Assembly: GCF_000526995.1 (NCBI RefSeq)
Contig: NZ_AZUI01000001.1
Coordinates: forward strand, 4,568,001 to 4,632,000
From: Lacrimispora indolis DSM 755
GTDB lineage: Bacteria; Bacillota; Clostridia; Lachnospirales; Lachnospiraceae
DNA length: 64,000 bases
Direction of reading: 5' to 3'
This document shows positions 8,348-16,381 of the stretch, piece by piece (within the stretch, counting starts at the first letter, position 1; every line of letters begins with the position of its first letter). The position numbers and the translations under genes were made by a program. The notes below the pieces were generated by a model. That model did no database searches and was not told where the DNA came from. It saw only the letters and a list, made by a program, of their open reading frames with translations.

Positions 8348-8683
8348 TTAAGCGAATATGAAATTGTGAATCTTATTTTTCATGGTAGCAGGCATTAAGA
8401 AAGCGTAACCAGTGCGAACTCTCCAGCTACAAACTGCACGAGTAGCAATGTAAAGCCGTTTCTGCTGTTCACTATCAAGTTGTAAAACTTCTATAATCGC
8501 CTGAACTGCGCTTTGTGCTCTATCGTGTGACTGATTGGCATATGACAGGTGATCTTTGCGTTTTTTCAAGCCATCAAAATCTCCGTTGTAAAGTGTCTTC
8601 CCAGAATAGCAATAATCGTTATAACAGGTGTTTTGTTCCTCGACTAAATCAATCAGCCTTTCGATGTCAATGTTCATTTTCAT
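8348..8683 (-). CDS. hypothetical early phage protein
   Basis: 111 residues starting MKMNIDIERLIDLVEEQ, helical, with GAAAGGCGGTAGAAATT ahead of the start, a ribosome-binding-site arrangement it shares with the next gene (8776). Member of the leftward operon. Family not recognised. The 290 bases between this gene and the one at 7849 hold no convincing gene. Confidence 0.6.
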   Translation of the reverse strand: MKMNIDIERLIDLVEEQNTCYNDYCYSGKTLYNGDFDGLKKRKDHLSYANQSHDRAQSAVQAIIEVLQLDSEQQKRLYIATRAVCSWRVRTGYAFLMPATMKNKIHNFIFA

Positions 8684-8775
8684 AATTTCTACCGCCTTTC
8701 AATGCGACTTGTTTATAAGTATCCCGACCGCCAGCCGGCGGTTTCGTCTTAATTTTCAAAGACTCTTCAGGGGAT

Positions 8776-8976
8776 TTATTCTCTATTTTCTAATTCTTCT
8801 TTTGCTGATTTCAAAATATCATCATCATAAACAGAATTGGCAATCTGTATTCTTACTACTTCCATTCCGTAACTTTCAAGGTATTTTTTACACTCTTTGG
8901 TGCTTTTAAAATATCTATAGTCTTTGTAAACTTCCTTGGTGTTTGGATATGTCATAATAAACTCGAATAATTCCAT
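8776..8976 (-). CDS. first gene of the leftward operon, hypothetical
   Basis: 66 residues, MELFEFIMTYPNTKEVYKDY..., charged and helical, with GAAAGGCGGTAAC as ribosome binding site. It is the promoter-proximal gene of the leftward operon, where small anti-repressor or Cro-like proteins often lie, but no helix-turn-helix is evident and the function is unknown. Confidence 0.55.
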   Translation of the reverse strand: MELFEFIMTYPNTKEVYKDYRYFKSTKECKKYLESYGMEVVRIQIANSVYDDDILKSAKEELENRE

Positions 8977-9026
8977 GATAGTTACCGCCTTTCGATTGAC
9001 TTATTTGTGTTGCTTGCTATGTTTAT

Positions 9027-9055
9027 ACTATATCACTTTAGAAAGTGACTGTCAA
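9027..9055 (-). promoter_or_regulatory. leftward early promoter
   Basis: Minus-strand TTGACA (9050-9055) and TATAGT (9027-9032) with a 17-base spacer. Operator O1 occupies the spacer exactly. Confidence 0.8.
9033..9048. promoter_or_regulatory. operator O1 of the phage switch
   Basis: Perfect palindrome TCACTTTAGAAAGTGA inside the leftward promoter. It matches O2 and O3 (consensus T[AC]ACTTTNNNAAGTGA). Bound repressor would block leftward transcription. Confidence 0.7.
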
Positions 9056-9064
9056 GCGATTTTA

Positions 9065-9080
9065 TAACTTTCTTAAGTGA
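9065..9080. promoter_or_regulatory. operator O2 of the phage switch
   Basis: TAACTTTCTTAAGTGA, same consensus as O1 and O3, located between the divergent promoters and just upstream of the rightward -35 box. Confidence 0.65.
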
Positions 9081-9090
9081 TAAATATGAT

Positions 9091-9119
9091 TTGACTTTTT
9101 GTCAAAGATATTTTATACT
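9091..9119 (+). promoter_or_regulatory. rightward promoter of the XRE repressor
   Basis: TTGACT (9091-9096), 17-base spacer, TATACT (9114-9119), 23 bases before the start codon of the regulator gene. Confidence 0.75.
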
Positions 9120-9142
9120 TAATTAACTGGAGGAGGTGCGTT

Positions 9143-9385
9143 ATGTTACGATATAAAATAGATGTTGCTGATGCCTTGGAGCGCAAAGGGTTTAATTTGT
9201 ATAAGGCAAAGACGACAAAGCTTTTAAGTCAAGACACACTAAAGAAAATTAAGAAAGAGGATACTACTATATCCTTAGAAAGCCTTAACCGGATATGTCT
9301 AATATTGGATATGCAACCAAAGGATTTGATAGAGTTTAAAGCAACTGAAGAAGAAGAGGAAATAAAAAAGAAACATAACTTTTAA
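9143..9385 (+). CDS. XRE-family repressor, small
   Basis: 80 residues with an XRE/Cro-type helix-turn-helix: KAKTTKLLSQDTLKKIKKEDTTISLESLNRICLILDMQPKDLI, i.e. the short YozG-like class without a separate oligomerisation or peptidase domain. It is divergent from the leftward operon, with three 16-bp operators nearby, so it is the best candidate for the protein that binds them. GGAGGAGGTGCGTT precedes the start. Strong Glu-rich C-terminal tail. Confidence 0.8.
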   Translation: MLRYKIDVADALERKGFNLYKAKTTKLLSQDTLKKIKKEDTTISLESLNRICLILDMQPKDLIEFKATEEEEEIKKKHNF

Positions 9386-9393
9386 AAAATGTC

Positions 9394-9422
9394 TTGAAAA
9401 TAACTTTTGGAAGTGATAATAT
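9394..9422 (+). promoter_or_regulatory. promoter with operator O3
   Basis: TTGAAA (9394-9399), 17-base spacer, TAATAT (9417-9422). The spacer is essentially operator O3, TAACTTTTGGAAGTGA (9401-9416), placed as O1 is in the leftward promoter, so both early units should respond to the same repressor. Confidence 0.7.
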
Positions 9423-9473
9423 AGGGGCAACAAATAAAATACCTTGCAAGACAAGGGAGAAAAGAGGAAGATT

Positions 9474-9737
9474 ATGATGACAAGAGAAAGGGCATGGGAG
9501 TTAGCAATCGAAGGGATTGAAAAAGCGTATGAAGAAAAATTCGGGGAACCGTTATGGCAGGCCTTTGGAAACTCCGTAGCCTATCAAACATATCTTCGGC
9601 AGATCGAGAACGATAGCGATTTCTCAGATCTTGATGAGTATGCAACGGAGGAAGAGTACAAAGATTCTTGGTATAAGTGGTTCATGGATGAAGCCGAAGA
9701 GATCACGGATAATGACCGAAAGGAATATCAGTTATAA
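9474..9737 (+). CDS. hypothetical acidic phage protein
   Basis: 87 residues, MMTRERAWELAIEGIEKAYEEKFG..., rich in Glu, Asp, Tyr and Trp. First gene of the rightward unit controlled by the O3 promoter, with AGAGGAAG ahead of the start. Its position and strong acidity would suit a small inhibitor or DNA mimic, but that is only a guess. Confidence 0.55.
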   Translation: MMTRERAWELAIEGIEKAYEEKFGEPLWQAFGNSVAYQTYLRQIENDSDFSDLDEYATEEEYKDSWYKWFMDEAEEITDNDRKEYQL

Positions 9738-9770
9738 TAATTTATGTCTGAATCCAGAAAGGCGGAGGAT

Positions 9771-10472
9771 ATGAGGCAAGTGAGAGACTTAACCGGCCAG
9801 CGATTCGGCAGGCTTGTAGCTAAGTATCCCACAGACAAGAGACTCGGTACATCCGTGATTTGGCATTGTGCCTGTGACTGTGGGAAAAGCTGTGAAGTTG
9901 CTGCCGTGAATCTTTTGGCAGGAACTACTAAAAGCTGTGGGTGCTTGCGAAGCGAAGCGGCGAAAGAGCAAATCGATAAAAACAGAAATCCGAAGTATAT
10001 CGACATCACGGGCAGGACCTTTGGAGAGCTTACCGCGAAGTATCCCCTCCTGGACGGAAAGCGTGGCAAGGGTATGAGTATGACTTGGCATTGTGAGTGC
10101 AGTTGTGGAAAGGCGGTCGATGTGCCATATGGCAGTCTAGCAAGTGGGAGTACGACATCATGTGGCCATGTTTGTGTGGACAAGATTAGGGAGCTTTATG
10201 TCAACGGTACAGCCCCGTGTAAATTGACATCCACGATTAGTGCGTCAAATAAATCCGGAGCTACGGGCGTGTATTACAACAAAGTGCGAAAAAAGTGGAT
10301 AGCCCAAATAATGTTTAAGCGCAAGAATTATTATCTCGGAGGTTACGATGTTTTAACTGATGCAATGGACGCACGAAAGCAAGCAGAGAAAGAGATTTAC
10401 GGTCCTTTCTTGGAGTGGTACGCAAAAGCATATCCTGATCAGTGGGAAAGATTGCAGAGAAAGAAATGTTAA
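9771..10472 (+). CDS. AP2-domain, zinc-ribbon phage protein
   Basis: 233 residues. Two repeated units (LTGQRFGRLVAKYP...CDCGKSC...SCGC and ITGRTFGELTAKYP...CSCGKAV...SCGH) are zinc-ribbon-like repeats often found in phage proteins; the C-terminal part (GATGVYYNKVRKKWIAQIMFKRKNYYLGGYDVLTDA) matches the AP2 DNA-binding fold used by homing-endonuclease-like proteins. ATG at 9771 is chosen for its AAAGGCGGAGGAT; an upstream ATG at 9744 lacks a signal. No HNH catalytic core is apparent, so it may be a regulator or a worn endonuclease. Confidence 0.75.
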   Translation: MRQVRDLTGQRFGRLVAKYPTDKRLGTSVIWHCACDCGKSCEVAAVNLLAGTTKSCGCLRSEAAKEQIDKNRNPKYIDITGRTFGELTAKYPLLDGKRGKGMSMTWHCECSCGKAVDVPYGSLASGSTTSCGHVCVDKIRELYVNGTAPCKLTSTISASNKSGATGVYYNKVRKKWIAQIMFKRKNYYLGGYDVLTDAMDARKQAEKEIYGPFLEWYAKAYPDQWERLQRKKC

Positions 10473-10646
10473 GGACCGGCGGTTGTTGGCTCTTTTCGTA
10501 TACATTTTGATTCCAATTTGTACACAAAATGTTTCCACAGATTTAGATATAGATATATAAATACATTGCGCAAAAACATGATCATTGCATCATATGCAAG
10601 GCCGGACTTCTCCAAAAACTCTATAATGATTAATAAATAAAAGTTA

Positions 10647-10675
10647 TTGACAGATATTGGATATTCTGTTATCGT
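10647..10675 (+). promoter_or_regulatory. possible promoter
   Basis: TTGACA (10647-10652), 17-base spacer, TATCGT (10670-10675). No clear gene follows for 200 bases; a strong terminator does, so this may make a short untranslated RNA or a leader. The rest of 10473-10870 shows no gene. Confidence 0.45.
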
Positions 10676-10783
10676 AAAGATAATTGAAAGAAGGCCGTAT
10701 ATAGCCACGTTAATATATACATTTTCGGAGGATAGGGATATATAGATTTTATATATTACTCCTTCACCCTGGTAGCTCTAGGA

Positions 10784-10830
10784 GCCGTGACCCGTTGCAT
10801 AACGTACTTGCAACAGGTGGCGGCTTTTTT
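10784..10830 (+). terminator. rho-independent terminator
   Basis: GCCG...CGTTGC pairs with GCAAC...GGCGGC over a loop at about 10799-10809, followed by six T. It ends whatever is transcribed from the promoter at 10647. Confidence 0.75.
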
Positions 10831-10995
10831 ATTTGGCCGTAAATCGATTTTAAGGAGGTAGACGAGAAAATGTCCGCGGAAGAGATTGGAAACGGCGTAA
10901 GATGGCAATATGAACGCTAAAACAGCATTTGATCTATAGGTTATAGTACAACTAGAACAAATTCAGAATGAATCTAAAATTGAGGGGTGAGGCAG

Positions 10996-11166
10996 ATGAA
11001 AGGAATGAGTGATAAATGTGATCGGAAAAGTTGCCGGTTTTGTGAGACCGGTAAATGCACAGATCAGGAGCAACGGAACGAATGCTTAGGCCTACTCTTT
11101 CAAATCCTCCCCGATCCTGATGACCGGATAACATTTGCCCTGGTAGACCAGGTTGTAAAAAATTAA
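10996..11166 (+). CDS. small Cys-rich protein
   Basis: 56 residues, MKGMSDKCDRKSCRFCETGKC..., with five cysteines in the first 30 residues suggesting a small metal-binding knuckle. GGGGTGAGGCAG precedes the start. A 16-codon frame at 10870-10920 with a good AAGGAGGT lies just upstream and may be a leader peptide. Function unknown. Confidence 0.45.
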   Translation: MKGMSDKCDRKSCRFCETGKCTDQEQRNECLGLLFQILPDPDDRITFALVDQVVKN

Positions 11167-11286
11167 ATAAACCTACTGGGATATCAATGATAAGTACCCA
11201 GATGTTAAATATATAAAGCTTTTATATGTATCTGTATGATGTATATATGATACCCGTATAAGAGCCAGAAAGGAGTTATAAATATT

Positions 11287-11931
11287 ATGCCTAAGTCAGA
11301 TGAGTATACAGTAGATGGCTTTGATATAGAGCTTGATACAGATGATAAAGATACAGACGATAGAGATTATATTAATAATATTACAGCTACAATTATGGAT
11401 ATATCTAATGAGTTTATAAAGAGGCATAGTAATATTAATCTATGTTCTTCTCAAGGATTATCTGAGTTATTAAAGGATATAGGACGTAAATATAAAGTTG
11501 GATTTAATACAGTCACTAAAGAGTATGATATCAAAGAACTAAATATATTATGGGACATCTATACAGTTATCTGTTGTACATGTAGGATTAAGCCCACACT
11601 GCTCCGCTTTAGTATGATGGCGGGTATTAACAAGGACACGATAAACAGCTGGTTAAAAGGTGAATTTGATGGGCGGGTCGCTTCCGGCCATTCCGTTTCG
11701 GCACAAAAATGGAAATCGGAATGCGAGTCAACTTTGTACGATGAGGTAATCCAAACCGGCAATATCGGCTGTATGTTCGCCCTAAAAGCCAATTATGGAT
11801 ACCGGGATAATGTCCAGATCATAGCCTACGATGATAAGGCCGGGAAACCGGAATACACCCGGTCGGAGATTGAGGACAGAGCAAAAACAGTGGACCTGCT
11901 GCCGGGATCGGCTGACGAACTACCGGATTAA
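11287..11931 (+). CDS. terminase small subunit-like DNA-packaging protein
   Basis: 214 residues. A very acidic N-terminus (residues 1-45) is followed by a helix-turn-helix region (FSMMAGINKDTINSWLKGEF) and then GNIGCMFALKANYGYRDNVQI, which resembles the TerS/DNA-packaging proteins that recognise the pac/cos site and feed DNA to TerL. It lies 9 kb from TerL, unusual for a TerS, and next to the small recombinase. Assignment rests on the ALKANYGYRD motif and the HTH. Confidence 0.55.
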   Translation: MPKSDEYTVDGFDIELDTDDKDTDDRDYINNITATIMDISNEFIKRHSNINLCSSQGLSELLKDIGRKYKVGFNTVTKEYDIKELNILWDIYTVICCTCRIKPTLLRFSMMAGINKDTINSWLKGEFDGRVASGHSVSAQKWKSECESTLYDEVIQTGNIGCMFALKANYGYRDNVQIIAYDDKAGKPEYTRSEIEDRAKTVDLLPGSADELPD

Positions 11932-11969
11932 AGGCAAAAGAAAAGCCCCGGCGAATGCCAGGGCAGATG

Positions 11970-12548
11970 TTAAATCAAGAATAAATGTTTCTGTATTGCT
12001 TCTTCGACTTGTTTCGGTTGTATACCGATATATCTTTGAGTAACGGCGGTACTTGAATGTTGCAGGAGTTGCCGAACGATTTCAATGTTGTAGCCATTGC
12101 TGTTATAAATGTCGGTAGCATAATACTTGCGGAAGCTGTGAGAACCGATATTTTCAAGGCCTAGAGATTCACAAGCCAGTTTTAAATGCTTTTGTATGGC
12201 TCTTTCGCTTATGTCAAACAGCTTTGCACGGCTTGAAATGCCGTTATCAAGCGCATATTGCAAGATGTAATTATACAGTTCGACCGGTACAGTAAAATTC
12301 CTTTGCTTTTTAGTTTTCCCCTCTGTGATGTCAAGGCGATAGCGTTCGCCGTCTTTGATTATGTCACAGGCATGGAGCCGCAGCACATCGCCTATACGTA
12401 AGCCCAGGTTGGCTTCCAGCACTAAGGCAGTAGCGATCCGGTTGTTTGGCTTACAGATGGTTCCGTCCTTGGCCGTAAAGCCGGACCGGATAGTGTCAAT
12501 GATAAGCTGATATGTTTCTCTGGTTAGTGCAACTGTTTTTTTATTCAT
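11970..12548 (-). CDS. small FimB/FimE-like tyrosine recombinase
   Basis: 192 residues, essentially only a catalytic domain, as in FimB/FimE and similar DNA invertases. Catalytic residues are visible: Arg in LGLRIGDVL, HSFRKYYAT (His-x-x-Arg), LLQHSS and Tyr in TQRYIG. Phage integrases are about twice as long, so inversion or resolution is more likely than integration. It is the best in-window candidate for the enzyme acting on the six fibre crossover sites. It is convergent with the TerS-like gene, and its promoter is bounded by inverted repeats (12565-12678). Start follows CTTAAGGAGGAGTACAG. Confidence 0.85.
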   Translation of the reverse strand: MNKKTVALTRETYQLIIDTIRSGFTAKDGTICKPNNRIATALVLEANLGLRIGDVLRLHACDIIKDGERYRLDITEGKTKKQRNFTVPVELYNYILQYALDNGISSRAKLFDISERAIQKHLKLACESLGLENIGSHSFRKYYATDIYNSNGYNIEIVRQLLQHSSTAVTQRYIGIQPKQVEEAIQKHLFLI

Positions 12549-12564
12549 TCTGTACTCCTCCTTA

Positions 12565-12678
12565 AAAGTTCGTAAAACACCTATTAAAAGTTCGTATAAT
12601 CTATTGATACCATAATACCATATGATGAAACCATTGTAAATACGTAATAGTTCGTAATTTGATTATTTTACGAACTTT
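12565..12678. repeat. 13-bp inverted repeats flanking the recombinase promoter
   Basis: AAAGTTCGTAAAA (12565-12577) and TTTTACGAACTTT (12666-12678) are perfect inverted repeats. Two more AGTTCGTA copies lie inside (about 12589 and 12649). Between them a minus-strand promoter points at the recombinase: TTTACA (12635-12640), 17 bases, TATTAT (12612-12617). Either operators for autoregulation or an invertible promoter. Confidence 0.65.
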
Positions 12679-12825
12679 GAAAACGCAAGCAAATAAGACA
12701 CCCGGCAGGGGGGGTCTATAGGAATTGATTTTTAGGCGTAGTTGGGTCCCGAAGTAACGAAAAAATCAAAAAAGGCTTTTTATCAAAGTCAAGAATCTGA
12801 TCAAGAAAGTAAAGAGGTATTCATC

Positions 12826-13284
12826 ATGGTAGACCTTACAGGAAAATTTATAACCACTACGACAAATGAAGAAAGTGAAAGATTGCTTAGAATGGCTTCT
12901 GCACGAGGATATAGAACAGATATTGGATTGAAAGCAATGGTCAACAATAGATTATTCTATTTCTCTGAATTTCCTAAGTGGATATCTACTCCGGCTTATT
13001 TTCATTCACCAGATAATGCTTATACATACCAGGAATTATTTGGTGAAGAAGATGAGGAAATGAGCAGGATACTATCTGATTCATTGCGCTTCTGCCGGGC
13101 TCATGGATATAGCATTTTCAGGATTTATGTTGATGAAGAAACCATGGCATTTAAGGGCAAGGCGATAGCCAAAGGAATTTCAGGAGATCGTAAAGAAATT
13201 GATATGAGCATTGGGAAACCTATTAAGCTTTCAAAAGCTGATATTGAACTGCTTGTAGGCTGTCCTGTTGAAATCGTTTCTTAG
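12826..13284 (+). CDS. hypothetical phage protein
   Basis: 152 residues starting MVDLTGKFITTTTNEESERLL; mixed alpha/beta, no signal peptide or membrane segment. ATG chosen because AAAGAGGT precedes it; the frame is open further upstream but without a signal. First rightward gene after the recombinase promoter region, so it would come under that promoter if the segment inverted. Family not recognised. Confidence 0.55.
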   Translation: MVDLTGKFITTTTNEESERLLRMASARGYRTDIGLKAMVNNRLFYFSEFPKWISTPAYFHSPDNAYTYQELFGEEDEEMSRILSDSLRFCRAHGYSIFRIYVDEETMAFKGKAIAKGISGDRKEIDMSIGKPIKLSKADIELLVGCPVEIVS

Positions 13285-13344
13285 AAAAGTGATTCTCAAA
13301 TTTTTAAAAAATATAAAAAGGCCTTTTCCCGGGAGGATACATAA

Positions 13345-13791
13345 ATGTTCAATCGAAAATTATTGTTTGCCAAAAGGCATAGAGGAACTTTCCTGTTTGC
13401 TTTTGTAAATTTCAAAACTCAGGAATGCTATGAATGGTATATCCAGTTCTCTTTAAAAGATCCTTGGTGGGTTCCCAAATATGATCCGTACTACCTCAAT
13501 GGAAAATGCCCATTAGCCGGCTGGTTATTTTTCTACTTTGGCAGACATACAAGAGGAGCTGTTATTCCTTGTCAGGAAAGTGATATTCATGAGGGCGAGA
13601 AACCTATAATTGATAAGGCCGGGAATCTGTATATGATTTATAATCTGCCAGATGAAGAACTGGCCAGAAAGTTCCGGCGGACGATTCTCCGGTATAACTG
13701 TGATGTTGAAATCGAGAAAGATGGCGATAACGTGACACTTGTTAATCGGGTCCGGTCCAGAAGATGGATTTCAATTTTTCTTAAAAAATAA
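13345..13791 (+). CDS. hypothetical phage protein, Trp/Tyr-rich
   Basis: 148 residues, rich in aromatic residues (DPWWVPKYDPYYLNG, GWLFFYFGRHTRG). CCCGGGAGGATACATAA precedes the start. No recognised domain; could be a small nucleic-acid-binding or envelope-associated protein. Confidence 0.55.
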   Translation: MFNRKLLFAKRHRGTFLFAFVNFKTQECYEWYIQFSLKDPWWVPKYDPYYLNGKCPLAGWLFFYFGRHTRGAVIPCQESDIHEGEKPIIDKAGNLYMIYNLPDEELARKFRRTILRYNCDVEIEKDGDNVTLVNRVRSRRWISIFLKK

Positions 13792-13811
13792 AAAAGGGGT
13801 TGTAGGAAGTC

Positions 13812-13937
13812 ATGATTAATATAGCAGCAATAATAGCGTCACAGACAGCAATGCGTGCCGCAACGCAATTTACTTTGAATCAGGCAAAAAGGAGACGTGA
13901 AGAGGAAGCAAAAAGAAAAGATAAGCCTAAAAAGTAA
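13812..13937 (+). CDS. 41-residue peptide with hydrophobic head and basic tail
   Basis: MINIAAIIASQTAMRAATQ followed by a run of Lys/Arg/Glu. GTTGTAGGAAGTC upstream is a fair ribosome binding site. Amphipathic and basic; function unknown. Confidence 0.4.
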   Translation: MINIAAIIASQTAMRAATQFTLNQAKRRREEEAKRKDKPKK

Positions 13938-14041
13938 ATCTACGGGTTCCGGCGTGCATGGGAAGCCAGATTAAATGCGGTCAATCAGGTGGCGGCACCT
14001 GGGCGTAAAGTAGCCCGTAACTGGAATATGAGGTAAATATA

Positions 14042-14344
14042 ATGAGTGTAAGTAATGATTCGTATTATAAGCCAGAGGAAGCGTTACAGGAATTAATGCT
14101 TCAAGAGCGTATTCTTTGTACTGCTATTGATATTCAGGCGCTACTTGGCCTTTTGGTGGATAAAGGGATTATTTCGAAGGAAGAGATTGATATGTTTAGA
14201 GACAGGGTTCGAAATCTTCCGAAGTACAAAAACTCTATTGAGGAAATAGAGCGGTTGAAAAAGGGATTTTCAGTTGCTAAAGATAATCCAGAAGCATATT
14301 TGAAAGCAATTTTAAATGCAAAGATGAGTGGCAAAATAAAATGA
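14042..14344 (+). CDS. hypothetical phage protein (100 aa)
   Basis: An all-helical 100-residue protein; ATGAGGTAAATATA is a weak ribosome binding site. It ends 25 bases before the alpha-CTD-like gene and is probably cotranscribed with it. Not recognised. Confidence 0.5.
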   Translation: MSVSNDSYYKPEEALQELMLQERILCTAIDIQALLGLLVDKGIISKEEIDMFRDRVRNLPKYKNSIEEIERLKKGFSVAKDNPEAYLKAILNAKMSGKIK

Positions 14345-14369
14345 ATTATTGAATTGGGGAGGTTATGAA

Positions 14370-15326
14370 ATGTCAAAAGTAGAAATCAAAAACGATAAAG
14401 TAAATAATTCAGTGTTATTGAATGGAACAGATATAAGCAATCTCTTATCTGGGGTTGATTTGAGGATAGAAGCTGGGTGCTACCCAAATTTAACTCTTTA
14501 TGCTCCGTTGGTGCCATCAGCAGCTATATTGCTGAACAATGCAGAGGTTAAGATTGATAATAAATTACTCCAGATTGCAGCAGAAATCATGCGAACTGAA
14601 TTTATGCAGAAAGGTGACTGGTACAATGCTCTGGTAGATTCCATTGCACAGTATTTGAGAGCCATTCCAGCCAATGAAGGTTTATACAGCGTAGCGGAGG
14701 GACTTGCAGACCGTATTGTTGGTGCAGAATCGGACCGGGACAGCATTGACAATCTGGACCTTACTGTCAGGACATATAACTGTCTGAAACGTGCAGGTGT
14801 GGAAACAGTGAGCCAGCTTCGTCAGATGTCAGCAGTTGATTTTGCGAATGTAAAAAACTTCAGTCAGCGGTGCTTTGAAGAAGTTTTGGAAAAGCAAAAA
14901 ATTATAAGTGCTGAGAAAGGGGACTCCATGGACAAGAAAGAATTGGCAAAGCTCATTGATGGGTATGAATACAGATCCGAACCTGAACCGTTTAGTAGTG
15001 TTAGGCAGGCAGCGAAAGAAGCTGGTTTGGTTATTGTTAGCGGAGCTTCAGATGATCTAATGATTTTTGATGGGGCCATTTATGATGAGGGTGGCTGCTT
15101 TGACGGTGGAAAGGTATTCTTTGACCGGAATGGCGTATCACAAGATGATTCAGAGCGTGCAAACTGCATTGAAGCTTTCTGGTGCGATAAGTCCGCAATA
15201 GATGAATATGGGAATGTCATTACCTGGACATATAAAACGGATATTCCACACGAAACATTCATGATGTATGAGGACGGGCAGCCGTATTGCCGGGGTATTG
15301 TGTTTGATTTGGCAGATGTGAAATAG
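14370..15326 (+). CDS. phage protein with RNA polymerase alpha-CTD-like domain
   Basis: 318 residues. Residues about 122-172 (IDNLDLTVRTYNCLKRAGVE, then TVSQLRQMSAVDFANVKNFSQ, RCFEEVLEK) closely match the C-terminal domain of the bacterial RNA polymerase alpha subunit, with its LDLSVRxYNCLKRAGI signature and the helix-hairpin-helix. The domain binds UP-element DNA and activators, so the phage protein may compete for or redirect such contacts. The N-terminal 120 residues and the C-terminal 130 residues (many Asp/Gly) are of unknown function. ATG at 14370 follows GGGGAGGTTATGAA. Confidence 0.75.
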   Translation: MSKVEIKNDKVNNSVLLNGTDISNLLSGVDLRIEAGCYPNLTLYAPLVPSAAILLNNAEVKIDNKLLQIAAEIMRTEFMQKGDWYNALVDSIAQYLRAIPANEGLYSVAEGLADRIVGAESDRDSIDNLDLTVRTYNCLKRAGVETVSQLRQMSAVDFANVKNFSQRCFEEVLEKQKIISAEKGDSMDKKELAKLIDGYEYRSEPEPFSSVRQAAKEAGLVIVSGASDDLMIFDGAIYDEGGCFDGGKVFFDRNGVSQDDSERANCIEAFWCDKSAIDEYGNVITWTYKTDIPHETFMMYEDGQPYCRGIVFDLADVK

Positions 15327-15337
15327 GGGTGAGAGAA

Positions 15338-15502
15338 TTGGAAGCATTGAAGTGGATTGTTACGGTTTGGAATGTATTTATGGTGATTTTTATTCTTTGG
15401 TTTTCCAGGGGACTGATCTGGAAGAGAGATAAGGCAGCAACAGTCGGATTTGGTGTTATGGCAATCATGTATATTCTGGCTTTGCCGCTAATATGGAGGT
15501 AA
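15338..15502 (+). CDS. small membrane protein
   Basis: About 54 residues with two hydrophobic segments (WIVTVWNVFMVIFILWF and VGFGVMAIMYILALPLIW) separated by a short basic turn. TTG at 15338 follows GGGGTGAGAGAA; a GTG at 15329 is also in frame. Could be a phage membrane effector; function unknown. Confidence 0.45.
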   Translation: MEALKWIVTVWNVFMVIFILWFSRGLIWKRDKAATVGFGVMAIMYILALPLIWR

Positions 15503-15507
15503 CTGAT

Positions 15508-15813
15508 ATGATTTGTTTCTCAGAGCAACAGAAACAGGAAATAGTACATACAGGAATACTGGTAATTGAGTTCAAGAGGTCAATTGTAAAGGTCTTTGAA
15601 TCCCTAAAAGACGTGATTGTGATTGTAAACGATGTATTGCTACAGTTTGCAGATAGAATCCTCAAAAGTGTACAGATAATTTGTAAAGAATACCAAAGTA
15701 TGCCACCAAAGGAAAAATATAAGGGGGTCCGCGGGCTGGACAAGTGTGGATACACTGAAAAAGAAATTAACTTGATGGTAGGGGGAACATACCACTGCCG
15801 CAATAATTGTTAG
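15508..15813 (+). CDS. hypothetical phage protein
   Basis: 101 residues starting MICFSEQQKQEIVHTG; helical central region, then a C-terminal CGYTEKEINLMVGGTYHCRNNC with three cysteines. ATG chosen for ATGGAGGTAACTGAT. Lies between a small membrane protein and LemA in the same operon. Family not recognised. Confidence 0.5.
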   Translation: MICFSEQQKQEIVHTGILVIEFKRSIVKVFESLKDVIVIVNDVLLQFADRILKSVQIICKEYQSMPPKEKYKGVRGLDKCGYTEKEINLMVGGTYHCRNNC

Positions 15814-15827
15814 GGAGGATATTGGAA

Positions 15828-16370
15828 ATGAAGAATTGGAAAGTGTTTGTAATTGGAGCTGCTGCAGTATTTGCAGTGATTTTAATGGGAGTGTTTGGAA
15901 TCCAGGGAAGCCAGAATAAGGCAATCTACCTGGAAGAATCCATTCAGACGGCTCAGTCAGATATTAAGGTGCAAGAAAAGCGCCGGGTAGATTTGGTTTA
16001 TAACCTTGCGGATTGCGTAAAGCAGTATGATAAGCACGAGGCAGATACCCTGACAGCGATTGTAGAGGGGCGGGGCAGTACTGGAGATATTGAGAATGTG
16101 ACAACGGCAATAACGGCGGTATCTGAAGCTTATCCGGAATTAAAGAGTAATGAGAATTATAAGCAGCTCATGACTGAATTAGCCACAACCGAAAATCTGA
16201 TGGCACAGTACCGGGAGAATTATAACCGGCAGGTGGGTGCATATAATCGTTATGTTAAAGGATTCCCAGCCAGAGTTTATCTTGATTGGTGCGGATATGA
16301 ACGTCAGGATTACCAGCGATTGGATTACAATGCCCCGTCAGATGCTCCTCAGAATTTGTTTAAAGAATAG
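15828..16370 (+). CDS. LemA family protein
   Basis: 180 residues: an N-terminal transmembrane helix (VFVIGAAAVFAVILMGVFGI), then a long helical domain ending ENLMAQYRENYNRQVGAYNRYVKGFPARV, the typical LemA C-terminal motif. LemA proteins are membrane-anchored with the helical part outside or periplasmic; their role is poorly known. Unusual in a prophage. It lies in an operon with small membrane proteins and the two-TM protein at 16589. Confidence 0.8.
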   Translation: MKNWKVFVIGAAAVFAVILMGVFGIQGSQNKAIYLEESIQTAQSDIKVQEKRRVDLVYNLADCVKQYDKHEADTLTAIVEGRGSTGDIENVTTAITAVSEAYPELKSNENYKQLMTELATTENLMAQYRENYNRQVGAYNRYVKGFPARVYLDWCGYERQDYQRLDYNAPSDAPQNLFKE

Positions 16371-16381
16371 GAGGACGATTC

